Of a DNA stretch of 64,000 nt, positions 33,828-40,203 are shown piece after piece; positions within the stretch are counted from its first letter, which is position 1, and every line of letters starts with the position of its first letter. The stretch spans positions 1-64,000 of the forward strand of contig JAVHLP010000004.1 in NCBI GenBank assembly GCA_031082145.1, in the 5' to 3' direction. The stretch comes from a bacterium. Lineage in GTDB: Bacteria > Bacillota > Sulfobacillia > UBA995. The notes under the pieces are model-generated. The model was not told the DNA's origin and ran no database searches. It saw nothing but the letters and a program-made list of their open reading frames with translations. The position numbers and the translations under genes are program-made.

Positions 33828-33905
33828 CTGTGACGGTGTGGGTGGTCAGGAGTTCATGGCACTCACGAATGATGGCCCCCTCCGAAGGGTAGCCCGGCGT
33901 TACCC
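33828..33905 (-). repeat. possible highly degenerate attC
   Basis: On the minus strand, GGGTAAC overlaps the TAA stop of the phosphotransferase gene and is followed by CGGGCTACC. At the other end, TGACCACCCACACC is followed by GTCACAG. This is only loosely like the other sites, but the position directly at a stop codon is where a site is expected. Confidence 0.25.
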
Positions 33906-34841
33906 AGTAGCCAATGGTCTGGCGGCCCCGAGTAAGGAGTGAGCGAGTTCAACTGCCTTCACAAGGTCCCTCTCCAGGTCACCGTTCACGACGCGGTCCC
34001 TGCTACTCTCAGCCCACTTGGGGAACTGAGTCATTAGAGAGGCTGTCTGGAGGGTGTACAGGGTTGCCAGAGGACGAACCAGCGTCTCCTCGCGTGAGTC
34101 TAGGGTACCGTAGGCTTCCCAGAAAGCAGGTATTGCGGCGCCTGAGAGGGAGGCGGTCACGTTACGGCAATCACTGTACCGCAACCCCACCCCGAGGAGG
34201 TGGTAATCGAAGACCAGAGCCTCCTGCGCGTGGTCCTCTCCCCCGGCTAGAGCCAGATTGGTCCAGTAGAAGTCATTATAGTTGAGGGTAGGTGTCAATG
34301 CCTTGACCGCAGCCTGGAGAAGCTCAATGTGTTCGGCAGCGAGGTCCCAGGGGCGGCTTTGAGCGATGCCGGCTGATCGACCCGTGGCAAGTATGGTGTC
34401 GGGACTAAGGTTGTCCTCCTCCCGGGCCAGGAAGCTCACACGCTGCCCCGTGGCAAGTAGCGCTTCGCCAGCATCGTGGAAGATCCGGTACCAGCGTGCG
34501 ACCGCTCGGGCGACGTCTGGTCTAGTCAGATCGTCCGGAGTAGCGAGCCTCCAGGTCCCACTGTTCGCGAGGTCCTCAAGTAATAACGCCTGTTCCGTGC
34601 TGCCGTGAATCGGTACCGTTGGCACCCCGAGTTCTCGAAGCAACAGGGAGCCGGCAACCTCCACCCGCGCCGCTTCCTCCGGCAGCCACTTGAGGACGTA
34701 GGACTTGTCGTCCGTGACGACCCGCCAGACATTGTGGCCGTGCCTTACGGAGAGGCTCTCTACCTGCCGGATCGTCGCTGCATCGACACCGAGCTGTCTG
34801 AGGAGATCATGCGGATCAGTACTCACGGAATCACTCTCCAT
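33900..34841 (-). CDS. aminoglycoside phosphotransferase-like kinase (cassette gene)
   Basis: A 313-residue protein of the APH/choline kinase fold. YVLKWLPEEAARVEVAGSLL carries the ATP-binding lysine region. The catalytic loop normally reads HGDxxxxN; here it is NYNDFYWTNLAL (near residue 190), keeping the aspartate and asparagine with His-Gly replaced. VFDYHLLGVG is the DxD-like metal site in reduced form. A true resistance kinase is uncertain; many such cassette proteins have unknown substrates. ATG 34841 is the first start within conserved sequence, but it lacks a clear ribosome site and the frame is open upstream through an attC site. Confidence 0.7.
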   Translation of the reverse strand: MESDSVSTDPHDLLRQLGVDAATIRQVESLSVRHGHNVWRVVTDDKSYVLKWLPEEAARVEVAGSLLLRELGVPTVPIHGSTEQALLLEDLANSGTWRLATPDDLTRPDVARAVARWYRIFHDAGEALLATGQRVSFLAREEDNLSPDTILATGRSAGIAQSRPWDLAAEHIELLQAAVKALTPTLNYNDFYWTNLALAGGEDHAQEALVFDYHLLGVGLRYSDCRNVTASLSGAAIPAFWEAYGTLDSREETLVRPLATLYTLQTASLMTQFPKWAESSRDRVVNGDLERDLVKAVELAHSLLGAARPLATG

Positions 34842-34867
34842 CTGGGCGGCTTCTATCAGCGTCTCCC

Positions 34868-34947
34868 GTGTAACGGTGGCGGCTGAGCAGCGGCGGTGCC
34901 GGATTGCGTTGGAAGGGCCACCCGTCCGCTCGAGCCACTGGTCGACA
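34868..34947 (-). repeat. attC-like site 5
   Basis: Left box GTGTAAC (34868-34874), right box GTCGACA (34941-34947). Inner arms GGCTGAGC and GCTCGAGCC pair with one extra G, the expected extrahelical base. Outer boxes are eroded. Length 80 bases. Confidence 0.6.
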
Positions 34948-35066
34948 ATCCGCCCTGATATGGGGCTTCTCACATTCACATCAATGCCCGGGTTGGGAGG
35001 CGCAATGTCTACGCCCTCGCAAAACGCCTTCTTGCCGTTGCGGACTCGCCATCCGAAACGGGTCAC
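34941..35066 (-). CDS. mini-ORF resembling an M23 peptidase segment (cassette gene)
   Basis: GTG 35066 follows GGTGGGGAG and reads 42 codons up to the attC boundary: MTRFGWRVRNGKKAFCEGVD, then IAPPNPGIDVNVRSPISGRI. This resembles the first part of an M23/lysostaphin-type domain (usual pattern FGWR...FHxGxDIxAPxGTPVxA), but the first zinc histidine is a cysteine and the rest of the domain is missing. There is no stop before attC site 5; the frame runs on through the site into the phosphotransferase frame. It may be a real micro-gene or a relic. Confidence 0.4.
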
Positions 35067-35134
35067 CTCCCCACCTTCAACAAACCAGGGTCGGATCAAA
35101 CATGTTCTCGCACCCCCACGCTACCCAGGAGTCA

Positions 35135-35227
35135 GCCCAACGGTTTGGCGCTAACCTGCACCGGCCGTGCCGCAGCCTGAGCCGGCCCCCAAAGCCGGTG
35201 TCCGGGTTGAGCGGCTGGATAGTCGGC
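35135..35227 (-). repeat. attC-like site 6
   Basis: Left outer box GCCCAAC (35135-35141) followed by GGTTTGGCGCTAACCTGC. Right inner arm GGGTTGAGCG, with CGCTAACC/GGTTAGCG pairing plus one extra G. The right outer box is degenerate (AGTCGGC near 35,227). It lies 10 bases after the vapC stop. Length about 93 bases. Confidence 0.7.
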
Positions 35228-35237
35228 CCACGTGGAT

Positions 35238-35666
35238 TCAGCCTGTCGGCTTCACGGCCAGTACAGCGGAGAGGAGTTCCTCAGGCGAAAGGATTGGCAG
35301 TGAGGCTCTCTCAAAGTCCCTCGCGTTCCGCGTCACAATCCCGGCCACTCCGGCCGCACGGGCCGCTTCATGAAGGACAGCGTCTTCACAGTCTGAGAAA
35401 CGGGTGCCGATAGCGTCGACAAGGACACTGTGAGTCACTGGGGCCACTTCGAAGATCCTGAGGATCTCTCCGACGTGTTTCTGGGCTTCCCGGTGGCCCA
35501 CCGCCTTACTGGCGAGGTAGTGGATTGTTGTCACGGTAGTCGCGCAAAGAACGCCGTGCAGGCGTCCCTGATCTGCGAGGCTAAGGAGTTGGGCTGCAAC
35601 TGGGGCATAGGGGTGCCTTGCTAGGAGCACATCCAGAACTACGTTCGTGTCAAATAGGATCTTCAT
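35238..35666 (-). CDS. PIN-domain toxin, VapC-like (cassette gene)
   Basis: A 142-residue PIN ribonuclease. The acidic residues expected for the metal site are in ILFDTNVVLD (residues 3-12), DCEDAVLHEAAR near 96-107 and VTRNARDF near 115-122. VapC toxins cleave specific tRNAs or rRNA and are neutralised by the cognate antitoxin. The start ATG overlaps the antitoxin stop by four bases, a typical two-gene operon. Toxin-antitoxin cassettes are thought to stabilise large integron arrays. Confidence 0.88.
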   Translation of the reverse strand: MKILFDTNVVLDVLLARHPYAPVAAQLLSLADQGRLHGVLCATTVTTIHYLASKAVGHREAQKHVGEILRIFEVAPVTHSVLVDAIGTRFSDCEDAVLHEAARAAGVAGIVTRNARDFERASLPILSPEELLSAVLAVKPTG

Positions 35667-35902
35667 CGGTGCTTTGCCTCAAGGTGCCGCCGGTAGTCGT
35701 CCTCTGACATCTCTGCTCCGGCAAGAGCTCCATATAGAGAACGCACTCTCGGTGTGATCTCCCTCTGGTCAGGGTCGACTTCATCGATGAGTACGAAGTA
35801 GTCGGCAACCATCTGGGAAACCGACTTCCCTGATTTCTCGGAGATTCGCTTTATTTTCTGGATCAACCCCTCATCCAGACGGAGCGTCAGCTTCCTGTGC
35901 AC
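35663..35902 (-). CDS. ribbon-helix-helix antitoxin, VapB-like (cassette gene)
   Basis: 79 residues. The N-terminus KLTLRLDEGLIQKIKRISEK is a ribbon-helix-helix DNA-binding motif (strand plus two helices), followed by KSGKSVSQMVADYF. The C-terminal part (EMSEDDYRRHLEAKHR) is acidic/basic and likely wraps the PIN toxin. It is the first gene of the vapBC-like operon and probably represses it. ATG 35902 follows CCTGTGCACAG-rich sequence with no strong ribosome site visible. Confidence 0.8.
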   Translation of the reverse strand: MHRKLTLRLDEGLIQKIKRISEKSGKSVSQMVADYFVLIDEVDPDQREITPRVRSLYGALAGAEMSEDDYRRHLEAKHR

Positions 35903-35984
35903 AGTTGGTCCCCCTGACGTATCACTGACGGCCTAAGCATACGTCACACGGTTCGGAAAGTCAAACTGCCTGGTCCCGGTGTCC

Positions 35985-36072
35985 GGATAACAGATGGCGG
36001 TTAACCTGCACCGGCCGCTGCCACGGGATCGGGCGCTCGCAGGCCGGCGTCAGGTTGAACCGGTAGTTAGGC
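35985..36072 (-). repeat. attC-like site 7
   Basis: Right outer box GTTAGGC (36066-36072), left box GGATAAC (35985-35991). Inner arms GGTTAACCTG and CAGGTTGAACC pair completely with one extra G. The core sequence CCTGCACCGGCC is shared with site 6. Length 88 bases. Confidence 0.8.
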
Positions 36073-36093
36073 CGAACCAGCGCCCCGAGCGCC

Positions 36094-36122
36094 TTGACGT
36101 CTAGACGCTATGATGTTACAGT
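36094..36122 (+). promoter_or_regulatory. promoter of the + strand toxin-antitoxin cassette
   Basis: TTGACG (36094-36099), a 17-base spacer and TACAGT (36117-36122). The antitoxin ATG is at 36129, six bases after the -10 box, so the transcript would be leaderless or nearly so. No Shine-Dalgarno sequence is visible in front of that ATG, which fits. Confidence 0.5.
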
Positions 36123-36128
36123 AGTGAC

Positions 36129-36362
36129 ATGAGCCGAGTGAACAAGCGAGCCACGGTCTATTTCGATCCTGACCTCCACAGAGCTCTTAGGATCAAGGCG
36201 GCCGAGACCGACCAGAGCGTCTCTGCTCTGGTCAACGCGGCCGTCCGCAAGGCTTTGGCCGAAGACGCTATTGACCTAGCAGCCTTTGAGGACCGCGTCA
36301 ACGAATCAACCGTGCCGTACGAGGCGGTACTGCGTAATCTGAGAGGCCGTGGCAAGCTATAG
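36129..36362 (+). CDS. ribbon-helix-helix antitoxin (cassette gene)
   Basis: 77 residues. RATVYFDPDLHRALRIKAAE (residues 7-26) is a ribbon-helix-helix DNA-binding domain, followed by the second helix (SVSALVNAAVRKALAED). The C-terminal segment probably binds the toxin. It overlaps the toxin gene by 14 bases. The operon runs opposite to the other cassette genes but carries its own promoter, as often seen for toxin-antitoxin cassettes. A leaderless start is suggested by the promoter position. Confidence 0.85.
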   Translation: MSRVNKRATVYFDPDLHRALRIKAAETDQSVSALVNAAVRKALAEDAIDLAAFEDRVNESTVPYEAVLRNLRGRGKL

Positions 36363-36606
36363 GCTTGAATTCACGCTATCAGCTGTCAAGGAACTTGAGG
36401 ACCTTCCCCGCAAGGACCTAGCCCGCGTCATGGGCCGCATCGAGGGACTATCCGCCAACCCTCGACCTCTTGGCTGCGAGAAGCTTTCTGACCAAGAGCG
36501 GTATCGGGTCCGCCAAGGCAACTACCGCATCCTGTATGGAGTTAACGACCCCCAGCAGCTAGTCACAATCGTCAAGATCGGACATCGCCGCGAAGTATAC
36601 CGCTAG
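36349..36606 (+). CDS. RelE/ParE-family toxin (cassette gene)
   Basis: An 85-residue toxin of the RelE/ParE superfamily. YRLEFTLSAVKELEDLPRKD at the N-terminus and the C-terminal YRVRQGNYRILYGVNDPQQL with KIGHRREVYR are the family core. RelE members cut ribosome-bound mRNA; ParE members poison gyrase. The basic and histidine residues in GHRREVYR favour a RelE-like RNase. GTG 36349 lies inside the antitoxin gene, giving translational coupling. The gene ends 14 bases before attC site 8. Confidence 0.88.
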   Translation: MASYRLEFTLSAVKELEDLPRKDLARVMGRIEGLSANPRPLGCEKLSDQERYRVRQGNYRILYGVNDPQQLVTIVKIGHRREVYR

Positions 36607-36620
36607 CCCCACGCCTTCCA

Positions 36621-36709
36621 GCCTAACGGTTGGCGGCTAACCGGCCGGTACGAGGCCCACTGTGAGTACCCCGAGCCACCGTGGCGTCCGGTTGAGCCGC
36701 TGGTTAGGC
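36621..36709 (-). repeat. attC-like site 8 (best preserved)
   Basis: Outer boxes GCCTAAC (36621-36627) and GTTAGGC (36703-36709) are perfect complements. Inner arms GCGGCTAACCGG and CCGGTTGAGCCGC pair over 12 bp with a single extra G. Length 89 bases. This is the reference site for the array. Confidence 0.9.
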
Positions 36710-36819
36710 CAGCACTGCTGGTAGTCGAGTGGACCTTGGCCGTTCTACCCACGAACCTCGTGTGCAGAGGCGCGGTTCATGCGGCTTGGAGCCAGTCGCT
36801 AGACGGTACAACCCAATGC

Positions 36820-37062
36820 TCACGGACTACCCCCCAGTATGCCTATGAGGCACATGCCGAGAATCAGGAGGCCAAGGCTGAGGAGGACGAGCACCGCAAA
36901 GCCAGGCACTCGCTGGAGTGTCTTGTGGTGTTCGTAATCCGACTGGAACACAGAACGCCGGTCGAACTCGGGAGGGACACGATGACGGGCGGAGGTCGCT
37001 ATGACGCGCAGCCCGAGGAGGACACCCAACCCACCCAGCATCCATCCGATGATTTCCCGCAT
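36820..37062 (-). CDS. small two-helix membrane protein (cassette gene)
   Basis: 80 residues. ATG 37062 follows GGAGGTGTAGC, an excellent ribosome site. Two transmembrane helices: residues about 4-22 (IIGWMLGGLGVLLGLRVI) and about 55-76 (GFAVLVLLSLGLLILGMCLI), joined by a soluble loop with many charged residues. No family is recognised. Small membrane proteins of unknown role are common cassette cargo. The 110 bases between its stop and attC site 8 look non-coding. Confidence 0.65.
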   Translation of the reverse strand: MREIIGWMLGGLGVLLGLRVIATSARHRVPPEFDRRSVFQSDYEHHKTLQRVPGFAVLVLLSLGLLILGMCLIGILGGSP

Positions 37063-37083
37063 GCTACACCTCCAAGATGGACG

Positions 37084-37171
37084 GCCTAACGGAATGCGGT
37101 TAACCTGCGCCGGCCCCAACGAGCCGGACGGGCCCCGAAGGGCCGGTGTCAGGTTGAACCGCTGGTTCGGC
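37084..37171 (-). repeat. attC-like site 9
   Basis: Left outer box GCCTAAC (37084-37090), right box GTTCGGC (37165-37171, one change). Inner arms GCGGTTAACCTG and CAGGTTGAACCGC pair perfectly with one extra G. Length 88 bases. It begins two bases after the GNAT stop codon, as expected for a cassette. Confidence 0.85.
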
Positions 37172-37173
37172 CG

Positions 37174-37710
37174 CTACAGAACTCTGGCGTAGACATGGCA
37201 GTCTCGTGGCTCCGAGGAGATGTTCGGGAAGACGTTCCATCGCCTCAGAATACCCTCACAGGTCATTCCGGCTTTCTCCATAACCCGAGCCGAAGCCGGG
37301 TTCTCAACGTTGCATACAGCCCAGACTCTGCTCAGTCCAGAGAAAGACAGCAAGGAGTCGACCACCTGTGAGAGCGCCTCCGTCATGTACCCCTTTCCCC
37401 AGTACGGCCGGGCCAGGACATAGCCCACCTCCGCTCTGTGGCCGCGGGGGCGAGCAGCTACCATGCCGATGGGCTCACTTAACCCAGACAATTGAATGAC
37501 CCACGTGAACTCCTCGGCTGAAGCCCAGGCGTCCAGGCACTTCTTGAGGAAGGCACGAGTCTCCGCGATGTCGGTATGTGGTCGCCATAGTAGGTATCGC
37601 GTTACCTCTGCATCCTGGGCATACCGCGAGAAGATCACGTGAGCATCTTCCATCGCGGGAGGCCGGAGGTTCAGTCGCTCGGTTTCGAAGATCTTGCAGA
37701 CGTCCCTCAT
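37174..37710 (-). CDS. RimJ/RimL-type GNAT acetyltransferase (cassette gene)
   Basis: 178 residues, GNAT fold. ETERLNLRPPAMEDAHVIFS is the usual opening of the RimJ/RimL branch; the acetyl-CoA pyrophosphate loop is LARPYWGKGYMTEAL near residue 100; VCNVENPASARVMEKAGM near 135-152 completes the family core. RimJ/L enzymes acetylate protein N-termini, and relatives act on small molecules or antibiotics. ATG 37710 follows GGAGGA. It is the first cassette at the right end of the array. Confidence 0.85.
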   Translation of the reverse strand: MRDVCKIFETERLNLRPPAMEDAHVIFSRYAQDAEVTRYLLWRPHTDIAETRAFLKKCLDAWASAEEFTWVIQLSGLSEPIGMVAARPRGHRAEVGYVLARPYWGKGYMTEALSQVVDSLLSFSGLSRVWAVCNVENPASARVMEKAGMTCEGILRRWNVFPNISSEPRDCHVYARVL

Positions 37711-38143
37711 CTCCAGTCCTCCAATTCCACGTGACAGTCCCCACATCGTCGGCCGAACTACGATTACCTTGATCCTCATAACACACCGAACCTTAATCCT
37801 TCTGTCCTGCATATCAAGTGGTGGCGCAACGGGCTATTGCTCTCTTAGCAGCGGTACTGTGCCCGTCTGAGGGAGCATCGGGAGTCTTATCAGGATCAGC
37901 ATAAGGATCTTCCCGCTTCATAAGTCATCCACGGGGCCAGGAACCCCGGCGGACCGACGCTTGACCATCGTCTCGATGGCTCGGATACCACCGCCGTGTC
38001 CATTTGCCCCCAACCCGGTCGAATCCTGCCAGTTCCGGGTCGCCGTCATCCGCGGCCCCGGGGGAACGGGCGACAACGTGAGCTGCGTGAATTGAAGACT
38101 CTCACGCGACTTCGGAAGAGTGGCACTTGAGCGCCCGCACGTC
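37711..38143. other. gene-free gap between cassette array and infC promoter
   Basis: No supported gene. A GCGCAAC box at 37,824-37,830 followed by GGG loosely resembles the left outer box of the array's sites and may mark the right border. The rest, including 37,831-38,143, shows no recombinase gene, no attI-like site that I can identify and no RNA gene. Confidence 0.5.
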
Positions 38144-38172
38144 TTGCCCGTACCAGATTTCCATGATATACT
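38144..38172 (+). promoter_or_regulatory. sigma-A-like promoter of infC-rpmI-rplT
   Basis: TTGCCC (38144-38149), a 17-base spacer and TATACT (38167-38172). It would start transcription near 38,179, just ahead of the structured leader. Confidence 0.65.
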
Positions 38173-38179
38173 GCTCGAT

Positions 38180-38345
38180 GTTAGAGGGCCGTGCGTTCAG
38201 GCGGCGCAAAGCGAATAGAAGCGAACGGTACAGAAGCAGAAGCTCCCGCTTCTCACCCCGGAGCGCCGGCAGGCAGCCACCGGGGTCAGGGCCGTACGAT
38301 GTTGATCAAAGAGCGGGTGCGGCGCACCCGCTTTCTCGCTGAGAA
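38180..38345 (+). promoter_or_regulatory. infC operon leader with attenuator (L20-leader-like)
   Basis: A 165-base leader that ends in a terminator-like hairpin: AGCGGGTGC and GCACCCGCT around GGC (38312-38332), followed by TTCTC. In Bacillus the same operon is controlled by ribosomal protein L20, which binds the leader and favours termination. The position and terminator fit that model; I cannot confirm the L20-binding fold by eye. Confidence 0.6.
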
Positions 38346-38362
38346 GGGAGGTGAACGGAGAA

Positions 38363-38938
38363 ATCACGAAGGATTTGCGGATCAACGAGCAGATCCGGGC
38401 CAGGGAAGTCAGGGTGGTGGATGAGGCCGGGGAACAACTGGGTATCTTCAGCACCCGCGACGCGATCAACCTGGCTTACGAGAGGAACCTGGATCTGGTC
38501 GAAGTGGCGCCCACGGCCCGTCCTGCGGTCTGCCGGATCATGGACTACGGCCGCTTCAAGTACGACCAGAGCAAGCGGGACAAGGAAGCTCGCAAGAAGC
38601 AGAGGCTGGTCGAGATCAAGGAAGTGAAGATGCGGCCGCGGATCGACGCCCACGACTTTGGGGTCAAGGCCCGGGCCGCGGATCGCTTCCTGCGGGAGGG
38701 CAACAAGGTCAAGGCCACCATCATGTTCCGGGGCCGAGAGGTGGTACACGCCGAACTCGGTCGCCTGGTGCTGGACCGGTTGACCGCCTACGTGCAGGAT
38801 GCCGGGCAGGTCGAACGCCCGCCCCGTCTGGAGGGGCGGAACATGGTGATGTTCTTCACGCCACGCCCCCAGGCCAGAACACAGATCGCAGCTGAGGAAG
38901 AAGGTGCAGTTCAACGTGCCCAAGATGAAAACGCATAG
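38363..38938 (+). CDS. infC: translation initiation factor IF-3
   Basis: About 191 residues with the two IF-3 domains and the basic linker between them ([20 protein letters not shown] in the middle, about residues 67-86). [20 protein letters not shown] opens the N-domain. The start is best read as ATC 38363, eight bases after GGGAGGTGA; the GTG at 38351 lies inside that ribosome site and is unlikely. Rare ATT/ATC starts are the classic IF-3 autoregulatory device, because IF-3 discriminates against non-AUG starts. The 3' end overlaps rpmI. Confidence 0.95.
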   Translation: MTKDLRINEQIRAREVRVVDEAGEQLGIFSTRDAINLAYERNLDLVEVAPTARPAVCRIMDYGRFKYDQSKRDKEARKKQRLVEIKEVKMRPRIDAHDFGVKARAADRFLREGNKVKATIMFRGREVVHAELGRLVLDRLTAYVQDAGQVERPPRLEGRNMVMFFTPRPQARTQIAAEEEGAVQRAQDENA

Positions 38939-39113
38939 CGGGGCCAAGAAGCGTTTCAAGATCACCGGGCGGGGCAAGGTGATGCGGCGCAAGGGTTACA
39001 AGAGCCACCTCCTCACCAAGAAGTCGGCAGAGCGGAGACGCCGGTTGCGCCAGGAAACAGACGTCAGCCCCACCATGACCAAGAAGATCCGGCAGCTCTT
39101 GCCCTACGCTTGA
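38916..39113 (+). CDS. rpmI: 50S ribosomal protein L35
   Basis: 65 residues, highly basic, with the signature [20 protein letters not shown]. The start is probably GTG 38916, giving the usual [12 protein letters not shown] 38925 is the alternative. It overlaps the end of infC by 23 bases, so the two are translationally linked. The protein lies in the large ribosomal subunit. Confidence 0.95.
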   Translation: MPKMKTHSGAKKRFKITGRGKVMRRKGYKSHLLTKKSAERRRRLRQETDVSPTMTKKIRQLLPYA

Positions 39114-39137
39114 GCCGGCCCGGGGAGGTATGCCGAT

Positions 39138-39491
39138 ATGCCACGGGTAAAGAAGGGAGTAACCAAGCGCCGGCGCCATAAGAAGATCCTCAAGATGGCC
39201 CGGGGCTTCCGGGGCACTCGTTCCAAGCTGTTCCGGCCGGCCAACGAGGCGATCCTGCACGCCCTGGCCTACTCCTACCGTCACCGGCGCACCAGGAAGC
39301 GGGAGTTCCGCCGCTTGTGGATCGCCCGCATCAACGCGGCGGCCCGCAAGGACGGGATCTCGTACAGCCGGCTGATCAGCGGCCTGCGCCGGGCCGGAGT
39401 CGCGGTGAACCGCAAGCTGCTGGCCGACCTGGCCATCAGCGATGAGGCGGCCTTCGGCCAGCTGGTGGCCAAGGCCAAGCAGAACCTCTGA
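39138..39491 (+). CDS. rplT: 50S ribosomal protein L20
   Basis: 117 residues starting [20 protein letters not shown], with the long basic N-terminal extension and globular C-terminus of L20 ([20 protein letters not shown]). L20 assembles early in the 50S subunit and, in Bacillota, represses its own operon through the leader upstream of infC. ATG 39138 follows GGGGAGGT. Confidence 0.97.
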   Translation: MPRVKKGVTKRRRHKKILKMARGFRGTRSKLFRPANEAILHALAYSYRHRRTRKREFRRLWIARINAAARKDGISYSRLISGLRRAGVAVNRKLLADLAISDEAAFGQLVAKAKQNL

Positions 39492-39505
39492 GCGGAGGCG
39501 ATTGA

Positions 39506-40162
39506 ATGGCCACGGCCAGGCAGTTTGCCGTCATCGGGCTGGGCCGTTTCGGCCGGAGTGTGGCGCTTACCCTGGCCGACATGGGTCACGAGGTCCTGGG
39601 TCTGGACGCGCAGGAAGAAGCGGTCCATGAAGTGGGGGACCGCCTGACCCACGTTGCCCAGGGCGATGCTACCGACGAGGAAGTACTCAAGGCAATGGGG
39701 CTCAGGAACTTCGACGTGGTGGTCGTTGCCATCGGCCAGGACATTCAGGCCAGCATCCTGGTTACCCTGATGCTCAAGGAACTCGGGGTCAAGTACGTTG
39801 TGGCGAAGGCCCGGACCGAAGCCCACGGCAAGGTCCTGGCCCGGGTGGGCGCCGACCGGGTGGTATTCCCCGAGCGGGACATGGGGGCCCGGGTTGCCCA
39901 CAACCTGGTTTCCAGCAACGTGTTGGACCAGATCGAGCTGTCCCCCGACCACACTATCGTGGAGATCGTGGCCGGAGAGAAGTTCGCCGCCAAGACCTTG
40001 CGGCAACTGGATCTCCGGGCCCGGTACGGGGTCAATGTGATGGCCATTCGCAAGGGCGACGAGGTCATAGTTTCGCCCAAGGCCGACGAGAGCATAGCCG
40101 AAGGTGACGTGCTGGTGGTCATCGGACGCGACACCTCCATCCGGCGCCTGGAAGAGCAGTAG
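39506..40162 (+). CDS. TrkA/KtrA-type potassium channel regulatory subunit
   Basis: 218 residues: an N-terminal RCK/Rossmann domain (FAVIGLGRFGRSVALTLADM) that binds NAD(H), ATP or ADP, and a C-terminal TrkA-C domain (from about 135; KGDEVIVSPKADESIAEGD). It gates the membrane subunit encoded 42 bases downstream. A second, related RCK gene follows that subunit, so the system has two regulators. The N-terminal glycine motif GxGxxG is intact. Confidence 0.92.
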   Translation: MATARQFAVIGLGRFGRSVALTLADMGHEVLGLDAQEEAVHEVGDRLTHVAQGDATDEEVLKAMGLRNFDVVVVAIGQDIQASILVTLMLKELGVKYVVAKARTEAHGKVLARVGADRVVFPERDMGARVAHNLVSSNVLDQIELSPDHTIVEIVAGEKFAAKTLRQLDLRARYGVNVMAIRKGDEVIVSPKADESIAEGDVLVVIGRDTSIRRLEEQ

Positions 40163-40203
40163 ACTCCGTCTTCCGGCGGTAGTGGAGGAGACGAGGGGCG
40201 GAC

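Larger units (their letters stand above)
31286..37171 (-). mobile_element. integron cassette array without integrase (CALIN-like)
   Basis: Nine attC-like sites of roughly 76-93 bases separate short, unrelated genes. The sites share outer boxes GCCTAAC and GTTAGGC, inner inverted boxes of the form GCGGCT/AACC and GGTT/AGCCGC and, in at least six sites, a single unpaired G on the + strand between the inner box halves. Most cassette genes are on the minus strand and each is followed within about 2-37 bases by a site, the normal gene-attC order. The + strand corresponds to the recombinogenic bottom strand. No tyrosine recombinase gene and no attI are visible in the window. The right boundary is near 37,710-37,830 and the left one near 31,286. 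See the individual sites. Confidence 0.8.

Noticed and set aside
31286-37171. CRISPR array as an explanation for the regular repeats
   Set aside because: The repeat units are about 76-93 bases with internal inverted symmetry and variable centres, and the spacers are whole genes of 120-1,100 bases; no cas genes are present.
37711-38143. Search for an integron integrase or attI
   Set aside because: No frame in this gap or elsewhere in the window resembles a tyrosine recombinase; the gap is too short for a 320-residue gene.
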